Shown here in pieces: positions 1-5,797 of a DNA stretch of 6,176 bases (position 1 is the stretch's first letter; each line of letters begins with the position of its first letter). The notes under the pieces were generated by a model. That model was given only the letters and a program-made list of their open reading frames with translations, was not told where the DNA came from and made no database searches. Source of the DNA: Propionibacteriaceae bacterium (GTDB taxonomy: Bacteria > Actinomycetota > Actinomycetes > Propionibacteriales > Propionibacteriaceae); NCBI GenBank assembly GCA_031268065.1, contig JAIRXX010000030.1:1-6176 (forward strand), written 5' to 3'. The translations under genes were made by a program, and so were the position numbers.

Positions 1-1
1 G

Positions 2-301
2 GTCGAATCGATGGACACCGTGGTGGAGTTCTGCCGCCAGAACAATATTCCGCTCTTCTCCTCCGACGTCGATTCGGTCAAGAAAGGCACTATCGCCGCC
101 CGTGGCATCGATTACTACAAGCTCGGGCAGCACACCGGCGACATGGCGGTAGACGTGCTGTTGAACGGCAAAGCCATCGGTGAGATTCCCCAGTTGAAAG
201 AGACTGAGACAGAGGTCATCTACAACTCGGACGCCGCTGGGCGCGTGGGCGTCACCTTGCCCGAATCAATCCTGCAGCAGGGCAAAGAAGTCAACTCGTA
301 G
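2..301 (+). CDS. ABC transporter substrate-binding protein, C-terminal part (COG2984, TrpX-like)
   Basis: This is the last 99 codons of a gene whose start lies left of the window; the first full codon is at base 2 and the stop is TAG at 299-301. The family (ABC_sub_bind, PF04392; a periplasmic-binding-protein type I fold) is an extracellular, usually lipid-anchored receptor that passes ligand to the permease encoded next. The visible part matches the end of lobe 2: a stretch reading IPLFSSDVDSVKKGTIAARG, then GIDYYKLGQHTGDMAVDVLL, and a final segment with AGRVGVTLPESIL, a typical C-terminal ending. The signal peptide, lipobox and most ligand contacts are outside the window. Family assignment is strong. 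The substrate is not determinable here; streptococcal TrpX-type relatives are linked to aromatic amino acids. Confidence 0.9.
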   Translation, partial: VESMDTVVEFCRQNNIPLFSSDVDSVKKGTIAARGIDYYKLGQHTGDMAVDVLLNGKAIGEIPQLKETETEVIYNSDAAGRVGVTLPESILQQGKEVNS

Positions 302-310
302 CCCAGAATC

Positions 311-352
311 GCGTGCCGACTCCAGGCGTTGACCTGGGGTCGGTATGCTTTT
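311..352 (+). terminator. Strong stem-loop plus T-tract between binding-protein and permease genes
   Basis: Bases 311-326 pair with 333-348 around a six-base loop (CGTTGA, 327-332). That gives 16 consecutive pairs in RNA with three G-U wobbles (313/346, 315/344, 321/338) and no mismatch. The core 316-320/339-343 is CCGAC/GTCGG and 322-326/333-337 is CCAGG/CCTGG. TTTT follows at 349-352. The structure starts ten bases after the binding-protein stop and ends about 36 bases before the permease start. The shape is that of an intrinsic terminator. Because the permease and ATPase genes continue in the same direction with no obvious promoter of their own, I infer partial termination, or a 3'-end protecting structure after processing, that gives more binding protein than membrane complex. 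A full terminator followed by a separate permease promoter is less likely but not excluded. Confidence 0.75.
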
Positions 353-373
353 CCGGGTCATTACTACCGCCGC

Positions 374-380
374 AGAGGAA
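374..380 (+). promoter_or_regulatory. Ribosome binding site that fixes the permease start
   Basis: AGAGGAA lies eight bases before the GTG at 389. The upstream in-frame TTG at 329 falls inside the loop region of the 311-352 hairpin, and the residues it would add (rich in Tyr and Arg) do not resemble the family N-terminus. The Shine-Dalgarno site therefore supports the start at 389. Confidence 0.7.
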
Positions 381-388
381 TTAGGTCT

Positions 389-1432
389 GTGATCTCAGCA
401 GTCGAGCAAGGGTTGATTTTCGCGTTGATGGCGCTGGGGGTGTTTCTCACTTACCGCATCCTCAACCTGCCTGATCTGACTGTGGACGGGTCGTTCACCA
501 CCGGGGGCGGCACAGCTGCGATCCTGATTTTCAACGGGGTGGACCCGTATCTGGCGACCGGGGCGGGGTTCTGCGCCGGGGCTGTGGCAGGCCTGATCAC
601 CGGCCTTTTGCACACCAAGCTGAAGATTGACGGCCTGCTGGCCTCGATCCTCACCATGATCGCCCTTTATTCGATCAACCTGCGCATCATGTGGGGGCCG
701 AATATCGGGTTGAACCTGCGCGACGGGGAGAAAGTGACCCATATCTTCACCCCGCTCAAAGACGCCGGGATGCTTTACTCCTGGGAAATGGTCGCCATTC
801 TGGCAGCCATCGTCTTAGTGGTGAAACTGGCGGTGGACTGGTTCTTGTCCACCGATTTCGGCCTGGCGGTGCAAGCCACCGGGGACAACCCCGGCATGGC
901 GGTGGCTGGCGGAATCTCCACCGATTTCACCAAGATCGTCACTTTGATGCTGTCGAATGGCCTGGTCGGGCTGTCCGGCGCGTTGTACGTCCAGTTCAAC
1001 GGCTCTGCCGACTCGCAGATGGGCGTCGGCCTGATCCTGGTGGGCTTGGCTTCGGTGATCGTGGGGAACGCCATCCTCGGCACCCGTTTCATGTTCTTGG
1101 CCACGCTGGGCGCTGTCCTGGGTTCGGTGCTCTACCGGCTGATCATCCTGTGGGCGCTGACCTGGGAAATCAACATCGGCGGCATCCAGCTGCGCACTGA
1201 TCCCGGCGATATGAAGTTGATTTCGGCTGCTTTGGTCATCATCGCCCTGCTCATTTCACACCTGGCCTCGTCCAAGGGATTGTCGCTCAACCCGCTCTCG
1301 CCCTGGTGGAATAAAAAGGGAGCCCCAGAGCCGATGGCCAGCCCAGCGCTGGCGCCAGTCCCGCCAGAGCCAGACGGTGACGACGGCGCCTTGGAAATCG
1401 GCGCCGGGTTGAGCGCGGATGAGGAGCTTTGA
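389..1432 (+). CDS. ABC transporter permease (COG4120, TrpY-like)
   Basis: This is the integral membrane subunit of the importer, of 347 aa from the GTG at 389. The protein is strongly hydrophobic with about eight or nine predicted membrane segments and belongs to the branched-chain-amino-acid-type permease superfamily (BPD_transp_2). Family landmarks are YRILNLPDLTVDGSF at about residues 22-36, the TGDNPGMAVAGG segment at 164-175 followed by a SNGLVGLSGAL helix, and a late GGIQLRTDPGDMKL segment. The membrane part ends near residue 298. About 50 residues of a Pro/Ala-rich tail ending in acidic residues follow, which makes the protein longer than the roughly 290-300 aa I expect for the family; the tail is probably cytoplasmic and disordered. 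The stop TGA (1430-1432) overlaps the ATG of the ATPase gene, so the two are translationally coupled. Family call is strong; substrate unknown. Confidence 0.93.
   Translation: MISAVEQGLIFALMALGVFLTYRILNLPDLTVDGSFTTGGGTAAILIFNGVDPYLATGAGFCAGAVAGLITGLLHTKLKIDGLLASILTMIALYSINLRIMWGPNIGLNLRDGEKVTHIFTPLKDAGMLYSWEMVAILAAIVLVVKLAVDWFLSTDFGLAVQATGDNPGMAVAGGISTDFTKIVTLMLSNGLVGLSGALYVQFNGSADSQMGVGLILVGLASVIVGNAILGTRFMFLATLGAVLGSVLYRLIILWALTWEINIGGIQLRTDPGDMKLISAALVIIALLISHLASSKGLSLNPLSPWWNKKGAPEPMASPALAPVPPEPDGDDGALEIGAGLSADEEL
1421..1426 (+). promoter_or_regulatory. Ribosome binding site of the ATPase gene inside the permease coding end
   Basis: GAGGAG lies five bases before the ATG at 1432. The same bases encode two Glu codons near the permease C-terminus, so the acidic ending of that protein doubles as the ribosome site. 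This picks ATG 1432 over the in-frame TTG three bases upstream. Confidence 0.75.
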
Positions 1433-2220
1433 TGCTGCGACTGGAGAATGTGGGCAAGACTTTCTTCGCTGGCACGGTGAACGAGCGGCGGGCGCTGCGC
1501 GAAGTCTCGCTGCACCTGGTCCCCGGCGATTTCGCCACCGTCATCGGATCGAACGGGGCGGGGAAGTCCACGCTGCTCAATGTCATCTCGGGCACGTTGC
1601 CCGCCGACGGCGGCAAAATCGAAATCGCCGCTGAGAACGTCACCAAGCTCAAAGAGCATCGTCGGGCGAAGATGATCGCAAGGGTCTTCCAAGACCCGCA
1701 GGCCGGGACCAGCCCGCATCTGACCATAGAACAGAACCTTGCCATCGCCTGGGCCAGGGGAACCAGGCGCGGGCTGGGCCGGGGAGTGAGCCGGGCGCGA
1801 AAAGAAATCTTCCAGCAGGAGTTGAAGGTGCTCGGCCTCGGCTTGGAGGATCGGCTGCGCATCCGGGTGGGGATGCTGTCTGGTGGCCAGCGGCAGGCGC
1901 TCTCGCTGCTGATGGCCTCTTTCACCAAGCCGCGCATCTTGTTGCTGGACGAGCACACCGCTGCGCTCGATCCGCAGCGGGCCGAATTGGTCACCGAGCT
2001 GACCAAGCGGGTCATCGCCGAGAACGGCCTCACCGCGCTGATGGTGACGCACAACATGACCCAGGCGCTCAAGGTGGGCAACCGCCTGCTGATGATGCAC
2101 GAGGGCCGGATCGTCTTCGAGCTGGACGCCGAACAGAAGAAACGCACCACGGTGGCCGACCTGATGGAACGCTTCGCCTCGGTGAAGGGCCAAATGTCCG
2201 ACCGGGCGCTGCTCAGCTAA
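1432..2220 (+). CDS. ABC transporter ATP-binding protein (COG1101, TrpZ-like)
   Basis: This is the cytoplasmic ATPase subunit (262 aa) that powers the importer by binding and hydrolysing ATP. All nucleotide-binding motifs are present: Walker A GSNGAGKST (39-47), Q-loop Gln87 in VFQDP, signature LSGGQRQ (149-155), Walker B ILLLDE (169-174), D-loop ALD (178-180) and switch His207 in VTHN. The Walker B extension reads LLLDEHTAALDP, where most importers have DEPTSALDP. The His after the catalytic Glu is, to my knowledge, characteristic of this subfamily and fits the permease and binding protein next door. The start is the ATG sharing its A with the permease TGA. Length is normal for a single-domain ATPase and no key residue is missing. 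The C-terminus has the expected recognition segment (MMHEGRIVFELDAEQKK). Confidence 0.95.
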   Translation: MLRLENVGKTFFAGTVNERRALREVSLHLVPGDFATVIGSNGAGKSTLLNVISGTLPADGGKIEIAAENVTKLKEHRRAKMIARVFQDPQAGTSPHLTIEQNLAIAWARGTRRGLGRGVSRARKEIFQQELKVLGLGLEDRLRIRVGMLSGGQRQALSLLMASFTKPRILLLDEHTAALDPQRAELVTELTKRVIAENGLTALMVTHNMTQALKVGNRLLMMHEGRIVFELDAEQKKRTTVADLMERFASVKGQMSDRALLS

Positions 2221-2252
2221 CCTGGCGCACTGCGGCGGCTTTGCCCGTAATA

Positions 2253-2267
2253 CGCCCTGGGCGCGTT
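2253..2267. terminator. Possible bidirectional terminator between convergent ABC and corA genes
   Basis: Only 47 bases separate the ATPase stop from the corA stop. They contain a GC-only inverted repeat, CGCCC-T-GGGCG (2253-2263), which in RNA could form four pairs around a three-base loop, followed by CGTTT on the + side. On the - side the hairpin is followed by a T-poor sequence. The position is right for a terminator but the structure is short, so this is a weak call. Confidence 0.3.
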
Positions 2268-3320
2268 TCAGAGCCAGCCCTTGCGTTTGAAGATGAAGTG
2301 GAAGCCGAATCCGATGCCGACCATCGCCACGATGCTGATGAGGTAGCCGAGCGGCCATTGCAGTTCGGGCATGTTGACGAAGTTCATCCCGTAGACGCCG
2401 GTGACGATGGTGGGCGCGAAGAGGATGCCCGCCCAGGCGGAGATTCGCTTCATCTGCGCGTTCTCCGCAGCCTCGGAGATGGAGAGCTTGCGCATCTCCT
2501 CGCTTTGCTTCTGGGCCACCAGGGCGCTCTGCACGCTGAGGATTTCGCGCAGCGATCCGTGCATCGCCTCGGAGCGTTCGCGGGCGTGGGTGAGGTGGTC
2601 GGCCACATCGACCAGGTATGCCCGCAACTGGGGGCGGATGTGCTCCGAGCCGGTGTCGGTGATCAGCTTGCCGACGATCTGCTCGGTGGAACGCAGGGTG
2701 CGGCCCAGTTTGGCGATCTGGCGGGACAGTTGGTAAATCTGCTGAGACAGTTCAAAATTCCCGCCGAAGACCTCAGTCTCCAGTTCTTCGATGCCATCTT
2801 GCAGGCTTTCCACTATCGGCTGATACATATCTACAACGGCGTCCAACACCGCGTACAACACCGCAGTCGGTCCGTCTTTGAGCAGCGTCGGGTCGTTCTC
2901 CATCCGCTCCCGCACTTCGTCGAGCGCGGGAAAGTCGCTGTGGCGGATGGTGATCGCGTAGTCGCTGCCGGTGACGATGTGCAACTCACCAAGCTCAAGG
3001 TGGCTTTTGCGCTCGTGGTACCTGGCTGGGTGGAGGACGGTGAAAATGGTGTCGTCGTAGCGGTCGAGCTTGGGGCGTTGATGGGCGGTGATCGCGTCCT
3101 CAATGGCGAGCTTGTGGATGCCGAATAGCTCTGCCGCCTGAGTCAGCGCCGCATCGTCCGGCTCGTACATGCCGATCCAGGCCATCGTCCCCGGATTCTC
3201 TGTCAGCGCCCGGTGGGTCGCGGCGATATCTTCGGTGGCTAGAACGCGCTCGCCGTCGCGGTAGAGGGCAGCGGTGAAAAGGGGTGCTCCAGTCTCATCC
3301 GAGGTGTCAGTTGCGCACAC
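2268..3320 (-). CDS. corA: CorA-type magnesium/cobalt transport protein
   Basis: This encodes a 350-aa channel protein for Mg2+ (also Co2+/Ni2+) uptake; the family works as a homopentamer in the cell membrane. The large N-terminal cytoplasmic domain contains the conserved stretch HKLAIEDAITAHQRPKLDRY (69-88). A long charged helix with a coiled-coil look leads into the membrane part. TM1 spans about 293-310 and ends in the selectivity motif YGMN (310-313), followed by the short outside loop FVNMPEL (314-320) and TM2 at about 322-343. The protein ends KRKGWL, the basic-Trp-Leu ending common in the family. Length is close to the Thermotoga CorA (about 350 aa). The start is GTG at 3318-3320, with a near-perfect ribosome site six bases upstream. 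It lies downstream of the acyltransferase in the same direction, but the 160-bp gap suggests its own promoter. Confidence 0.96.
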   Translation of the reverse strand: MCATDTSDETGAPLFTAALYRDGERVLATEDIAATHRALTENPGTMAWIGMYEPDDAALTQAAELFGIHKLAIEDAITAHQRPKLDRYDDTIFTVLHPARYHERKSHLELGELHIVTGSDYAITIRHSDFPALDEVRERMENDPTLLKDGPTAVLYAVLDAVVDMYQPIVESLQDGIEELETEVFGGNFELSQQIYQLSRQIAKLGRTLRSTEQIVGKLITDTGSEHIRPQLRAYLVDVADHLTHARERSEAMHGSLREILSVQSALVAQKQSEEMRKLSISEAAENAQMKRISAWAGILFAPTIVTGVYGMNFVNMPELQWPLGYLISIVAMVGIGFGFHFIFKRKGWL

Positions 3321-3326
3321 TGCGAT

Positions 3327-3334
3327 CTCCTTTT
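3327..3334 (-). promoter_or_regulatory. Ribosome binding site of corA
   Basis: Read on the - strand, AAAAGGAG ends six bases before the GTG start at 3320. It is a strong Shine-Dalgarno match that confirms the non-ATG start. Confidence 0.75.
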
Positions 3335-3345
3335 GCTGTTGGATT

Positions 3346-3367
3346 GGCCCTGTGGCAGGCCGCCTGC
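3346..3367 (-). promoter_or_regulatory. Overlapping inverted repeats in the corA leader
   Basis: Two repeats share bases. GCAGGC-C-GCCTGC (3355-3367) is a perfect 13-bp palindrome with a one-base centre. Read on the - strand, GGCCTG (3356-3361) also pairs with CAGGGCC (3346-3352) around a CCA loop, with one bulged G. In RNA the two hairpins are mutually exclusive because both use the same CCTG. They end about 25 bases before the corA start and 11 bases before its ribosome site. This may be an operator for a dimeric regulator, an RNA structure, or chance in GC-rich DNA. I do not recognise a known Mg2+ riboswitch class. Confidence 0.3.
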
Positions 3368-3431
3368 TTCAGCAATGAGATTAGCCGTTCTGCGCGGTTC
3401 CGGACACCGTTTGGCGGTGCTCTCAGCATCC

Positions 3432-3448
3432 GGCCAGCCAGCCTGGCC
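3432..3448 (-). terminator. Stem-loop downstream of the acyltransferase gene
   Basis: GGCCAG (3432-3437) pairs with CTGGCC (3443-3448) around a five-base loop, starting about 33 bases after the acyltransferase stop. A second stem, CACCG/CGGTG with a five-base loop, is at 3405-3419. Neither is followed by a T-tract on the - strand, so termination would have to be of the tail-less kind proposed for actinobacteria. If it works, corA needs its own promoter between here and 3335; I see no convincing -35/-10 pair there. Confidence 0.3.
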
Positions 3449-3480
3449 AGCAGCAGTCCGCCGCATTGCGCTGGTACCGC

Positions 3481-4722
3481 TCAACGCCCGATCCGCCGGA
3501 TGCCGATGATGGCTGTGGCCAGCAGGGCTACCGAGACACAGGCCAGCGGCGCTCCGGGATGCAGCACCGCGCCGAATTGCCACACCGACCACAGCCCGGT
3601 GACCAGCAGGCCGAAGCCGACCAGGGTAGGCCCGAGCGTGGGCATCCGCGCTGGGGCGGGCGGGATCAAGCGCTGGTCAACTCTGGCGATGGGGCCGATT
3701 ATGCAGCTCAGCACCGCCCAAGTGCAGACGACGAGGGCGAGGCTGCTCAACGTCACCGGCGCCAGCACCGGGAAGAGCATGGTGAGGCCGACGAGCAAGG
3801 CGCCGGCGATGACGATGGCGGCGATGTGCCACAAATAGCTGGGCAGCACCAGCGCGTTCAAGACGCCGAGCACCCGCTGGGCCGATTCGGAAGGTGAGCG
3901 GAAAAGCTTGGACCGGTCCCCGATTGCCAACAGGCAGACTTGTGCTGCGGTCATCCAGACCGCCGCCAGCGTTGGCGGTTGGACGTTGGCGACCAGCATG
4001 TCGGCGAATCCGACCGACGAGGCCGGATAGCCCAGGCCCAGCACCATCCAGCAGATCAGCGCCCACATGGCCAGCGCCATCAGCGCCAACTTCCAGCGCC
4101 GCAGCCGGACGAACCATCCCCGCCGGTAGGCGATCCCGAATTGGAAAGCCAGCGGCCACACTGTAGCCAGGTTCAGCCAGTGCAGCTCCTGGTAGCCGCT
4201 CACCTGGGCGGCGGCGTCAACCGCCGCAGTTGCCAGCACCATCGCGAGCATCGCTATCAGGCAGTGGCTGTCCTCCAACCGTGCCAACGCCGGGGCAGCA
4301 GCTTGCAAGCCCAGATAGACCACCAGGAACCAGAGCAGTTGGGCGAAGCGCTTGGAGAGTTCCATGGCTGGCTCGAAAGCTCCGAACCAGGCCGGGATGG
4401 TGCTGGCCAGGACGAAGACTATGCAGAAGGAAGTCAGCGGGCCGAGCAGCTTGCGCAATCTGGACAGCAGATATTCCGGATAAGAGACGCCCAGGGCGGC
4501 GTTGCGCTCCATCGTCGCCGCCGCGCCGTAGCCAGCGGCGACGAAGAAGAGCGGGAGCAGGCAGAGCACCCAACTCAGCACCCAGAGCCACGGGCCAGGT
4601 CCGTAAGGGAGCACTTCGACGCGCCCGTTGTCCAGCACGATGTAGTAGAGCAGCGCGTGAAAAGACACCACAATCGCCATCGAAAGCACTCTGGCCAGGT
4701 CAATCAAATGGTTGCGTCGCAT
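3481..4722 (-). CDS. Acyltransferase family 3 membrane protein
   Basis: This is a polytopic membrane protein (413 aa from the chosen start) with about ten hydrophobic segments, of the Acyl_transf_3 type (PF01757). Members transfer acetyl or other acyl groups to sugars, glycans, lipids or small molecules at the membrane. The N-terminus carries the family hallmark: Arg11 and His22 in HLIDLARVLSMAIVVSFHAL, an exact R-X10-H spacing, with His the proposed catalytic residue. FFVAAGYGAA and a following RLRKLLGPL segment match the conserved second helix and basic loop. Start choice: ATG 4722 has AGGA nine bases upstream and puts the first helix at the usual distance. In-frame ATGs at 4740 and 4764 would add 6 or 14 polar residues and have weaker or no ribosome site. 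No C-terminal SGNH domain is present, so it is the stand-alone type. The acceptor is unknown, and no glycan-synthesis genes lie next to it. Confidence 0.85.
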   Translation of the reverse strand: MRRNHLIDLARVLSMAIVVSFHALLYYIVLDNGRVEVLPYGPGPWLWVLSWVLCLLPLFFVAAGYGAAATMERNAALGVSYPEYLLSRLRKLLGPLTSFCIVFVLASTIPAWFGAFEPAMELSKRFAQLLWFLVVYLGLQAAAPALARLEDSHCLIAMLAMVLATAAVDAAAQVSGYQELHWLNLATVWPLAFQFGIAYRRGWFVRLRRWKLALMALAMWALICWMVLGLGYPASSVGFADMLVANVQPPTLAAVWMTAAQVCLLAIGDRSKLFRSPSESAQRVLGVLNALVLPSYLWHIAAIVIAGALLVGLTMLFPVLAPVTLSSLALVVCTWAVLSCIIGPIARVDQRLIPPAPARMPTLGPTLVGFGLLVTGLWSVWQFGAVLHPGAPLACVSVALLATAIIGIRRIGR

Positions 4723-4731
4723 CACCCGCCA

Positions 4732-4735
4732 TCCT
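4732..4735 (-). promoter_or_regulatory. Ribosome binding site supporting the acyltransferase start at 4722
   Basis: On the - strand AGGA lies nine bases before the ATG at 4722. The start at 4764 has no purine-rich site just upstream; the one at 4740 has only a weak GGA close to it. This is modest evidence, so the upstream starts stay possible. Confidence 0.45.
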
Positions 4736-4778
4736 GCCATCGATCCGTCCGGCGTTGTTGGCATATCGAATGATTGAA

Positions 4779-4793
4779 CCCGCGCAGAGCGGG
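4779..4793. repeat. Short GC-rich inverted repeat in the divergent promoter region
   Basis: CCCGC (4779-4783) and GCGGG (4789-4793) form a five-pair inverted repeat with a five-base centre, in the gap between the divergent acyltransferase and USP genes. It lies upstream of the candidate USP -10 element. It could be a regulator site but is short enough to be chance. Confidence 0.25.
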
Positions 4794-4822
4794 CGGTCCA
4801 CGCGGATTGGGCCTGGTGGCTC

Positions 4823-4828
4823 TAGAAT
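4823..4828 (+). promoter_or_regulatory. Candidate -10 element for the USP gene
   Basis: TAGAAT matches the TATAAT consensus at five of six positions and stands out in GC-rich DNA. Transcription would begin near 4834-4836, giving a leader of about 48 bases. No good -35 hexamer lies 16-18 bases upstream (the sequence around 4799-4805 is GC-rich), so the promoter may need an activator or an alternative sigma factor. This fits a stress gene but is not shown by the sequence. Confidence 0.4.
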
Positions 4829-4838
4829 GCCCCCTAAG

Positions 4839-4862
4839 AGCTGCCGTGGCCCAGCGGCGGCT
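4839..4862 (+). promoter_or_regulatory. Leader stem-loop of the USP mRNA
   Basis: Bases 4839-4846 pair with 4855-4862 (eight pairs, one G-U wobble at 4842/4859), with a loop of about eight bases (4847-4854). If transcription starts near 4835, this hairpin sits at the extreme 5' end of the mRNA and ends nine bases before the ribosome site AGGAG (4872-4876). 5'-end hairpins often stabilise mRNA. A competing pairing of GTGGC (4846-4850) with GCCAC (4878-4882) would instead cover the bases just before the ATG. Confidence 0.35.
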
Positions 4863-4882
4863 GTTGCAGTCAGGAGAGCCAC

Positions 4883-5788
4883 ATGGTTCCGAATTACTCC
4901 GGCCGGCCGCGAATCCTTGTCGGCTACGACGGCTCCGACGACGCCTATGCCGCGCTTGACTACGGCGTTGCCGAGGCGTTGGCCACCGGCGCGGAAATCG
5001 CTTTGATCTACGCGGTGGACGACACTGTGCTCAACTCGGTGTGGGGAGTGGTCTTCGACCCGGAGGAAATCAAGCAGGACGCCGCCGACATGATCGTAGA
5101 GGCGGTCGGCGAGATTGAGTCGCGCGGTGTCCCCGCCGAACGCATCCGTACTGAAGTCGTCTTGGGCAATCCGGCCTCGGCGCTGGTCAAATATTCCGAA
5201 TTCGCCTCGCGGGTGATCCTTGGCCGCTGCTCCCTCGGCAAAGGGGAGAGCCAATTCGTCGGATCGACAGCCGTCGGGGTGGCTGGGGCGGCGCATTGCC
5301 CGGTGATCGTGGTCTCGTCCAACAATCCGGTGCCTGCCCAGGCCATCGGAAAGATGGGCGTGGGGGTGAACATCGAAGCCAAGGGAAGGCGCGGCCTGCC
5401 TTGGGCAATGGACGAGGCCAAACGGCTCGGGGCGCAGCTGCAGGTGATTTCGGTGGTGAAGGCTTCCGCCCGCAGCCGTTGGCGGGCCGCACAAGTGCTG
5501 ACTGTCGAGCAGCAGGACGAAGCCGTTGACGTGACGAGGATCAGGATCGAGTCGATCATGAACTCGATGCGGGAGAAGCATCCCGGGGTAGACACCAACA
5601 TAGACATTTGTTACGGCAGCCCGGTTGACACGCTGGTGAAGCGTTCGCGGGAATTGGACTTGCTGGTGTTGGAGGTGCAATCGGGCTTTCCCGGAAATGC
5701 CATCGGCGGAGTGGCCCGCGCTCTGATGGCCCACGGCCATTGTCCTATCGCGTTGATTCGGTCCAAAGACACCGCCTCGCGCGGGTAA
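4883..5788 (+). CDS. Universal stress protein with two tandem UspA domains
   Basis: This is a 301-aa cytoplasmic protein built of two UspA folds, as is common in actinobacteria. Domain 1 (about residues 8-145) begins with the canonical ILVGYDGSDDA (11-21) and carries an ATP-binding loop at 114-128 of the form G-2x-S-9x-GS: Gly114, Ser117 where Gly is usual, then Gly127-Ser128, followed by HCPVIVV. Domain 2 (about 158-293) is degenerate. The Asp of the opening motif is Asn163 (VGVNIEAKG), and the loop region 264-276 is shortened and lacks the G-2x-G-9x-GS pattern, although HCPIALI is kept. Probably domain 1 binds ATP and domain 2 is structural. ATG 4883 is preceded by AGGAG six bases upstream. 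USPs of this class are linked to growth arrest, hypoxia and stress survival. The exact role of this one is unknown. It is likely cotranscribed with the PAC2 gene nine bases downstream. Confidence 0.93.
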   Translation: MVPNYSGRPRILVGYDGSDDAYAALDYGVAEALATGAEIALIYAVDDTVLNSVWGVVFDPEEIKQDAADMIVEAVGEIESRGVPAERIRTEVVLGNPASALVKYSEFASRVILGRCSLGKGESQFVGSTAVGVAGAAHCPVIVVSSNNPVPAQAIGKMGVGVNIEAKGRRGLPWAMDEAKRLGAQLQVISVVKASARSRWRAAQVLTVEQQDEAVDVTRIRIESIMNSMREKHPGVDTNIDICYGSPVDTLVKRSRELDLLVLEVQSGFPGNAIGGVARALMAHGHCPIALIRSKDTASRG

Positions 5789-5797
5789 GCTGGCAAA

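Noticed and set aside
329..388. Twenty extra N-terminal codons for the permease from a TTG at 329
   Set aside because: The TTG sits in the loop region of the 311-352 hairpin with no ribosome site, and the added residues do not look like the family N-terminus. GTG 389 has a good Shine-Dalgarno site.
1132..2358. A 408-codon open frame on the - strand opposite the permease end and the whole ATPase gene
   Set aside because: The + strand genes there have complete family motifs and ribosome sites. The antisense product is rich in His, Arg, Gln and Pro with no recognisable domain, as expected from the complement of GC-biased codons.
2241..3128. A 295-codon open frame on the + strand opposite corA
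   Set aside because: CorA on the - strand has the YGMN/MPEL motif and a strong ribosome site. The + frame is a composition artefact rich in Asp, Val, Gly and His with no domain.
4723..4764. N-terminal extension of the acyltransferase to the ATG at 4764
   Set aside because: No ribosome site precedes 4764, and the extra residues are polar and not family-like. ATG 4722 has AGGA at suitable spacing. This rejection is only moderately firm.
3940..4773. A 277-codon open frame on the + strand opposite the acyltransferase
   Set aside because: Its product is Gln/His/Arg-rich and domain-free, while the opposite strand encodes a clear multi-helix membrane protein with the R-X10-H motif.
4700..5740. A 346-codon open frame on the - strand opposite the USP gene
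   Set aside because: It overlaps two well-supported genes and the divergent promoter, and its product is His/Arg-rich without family resemblance.
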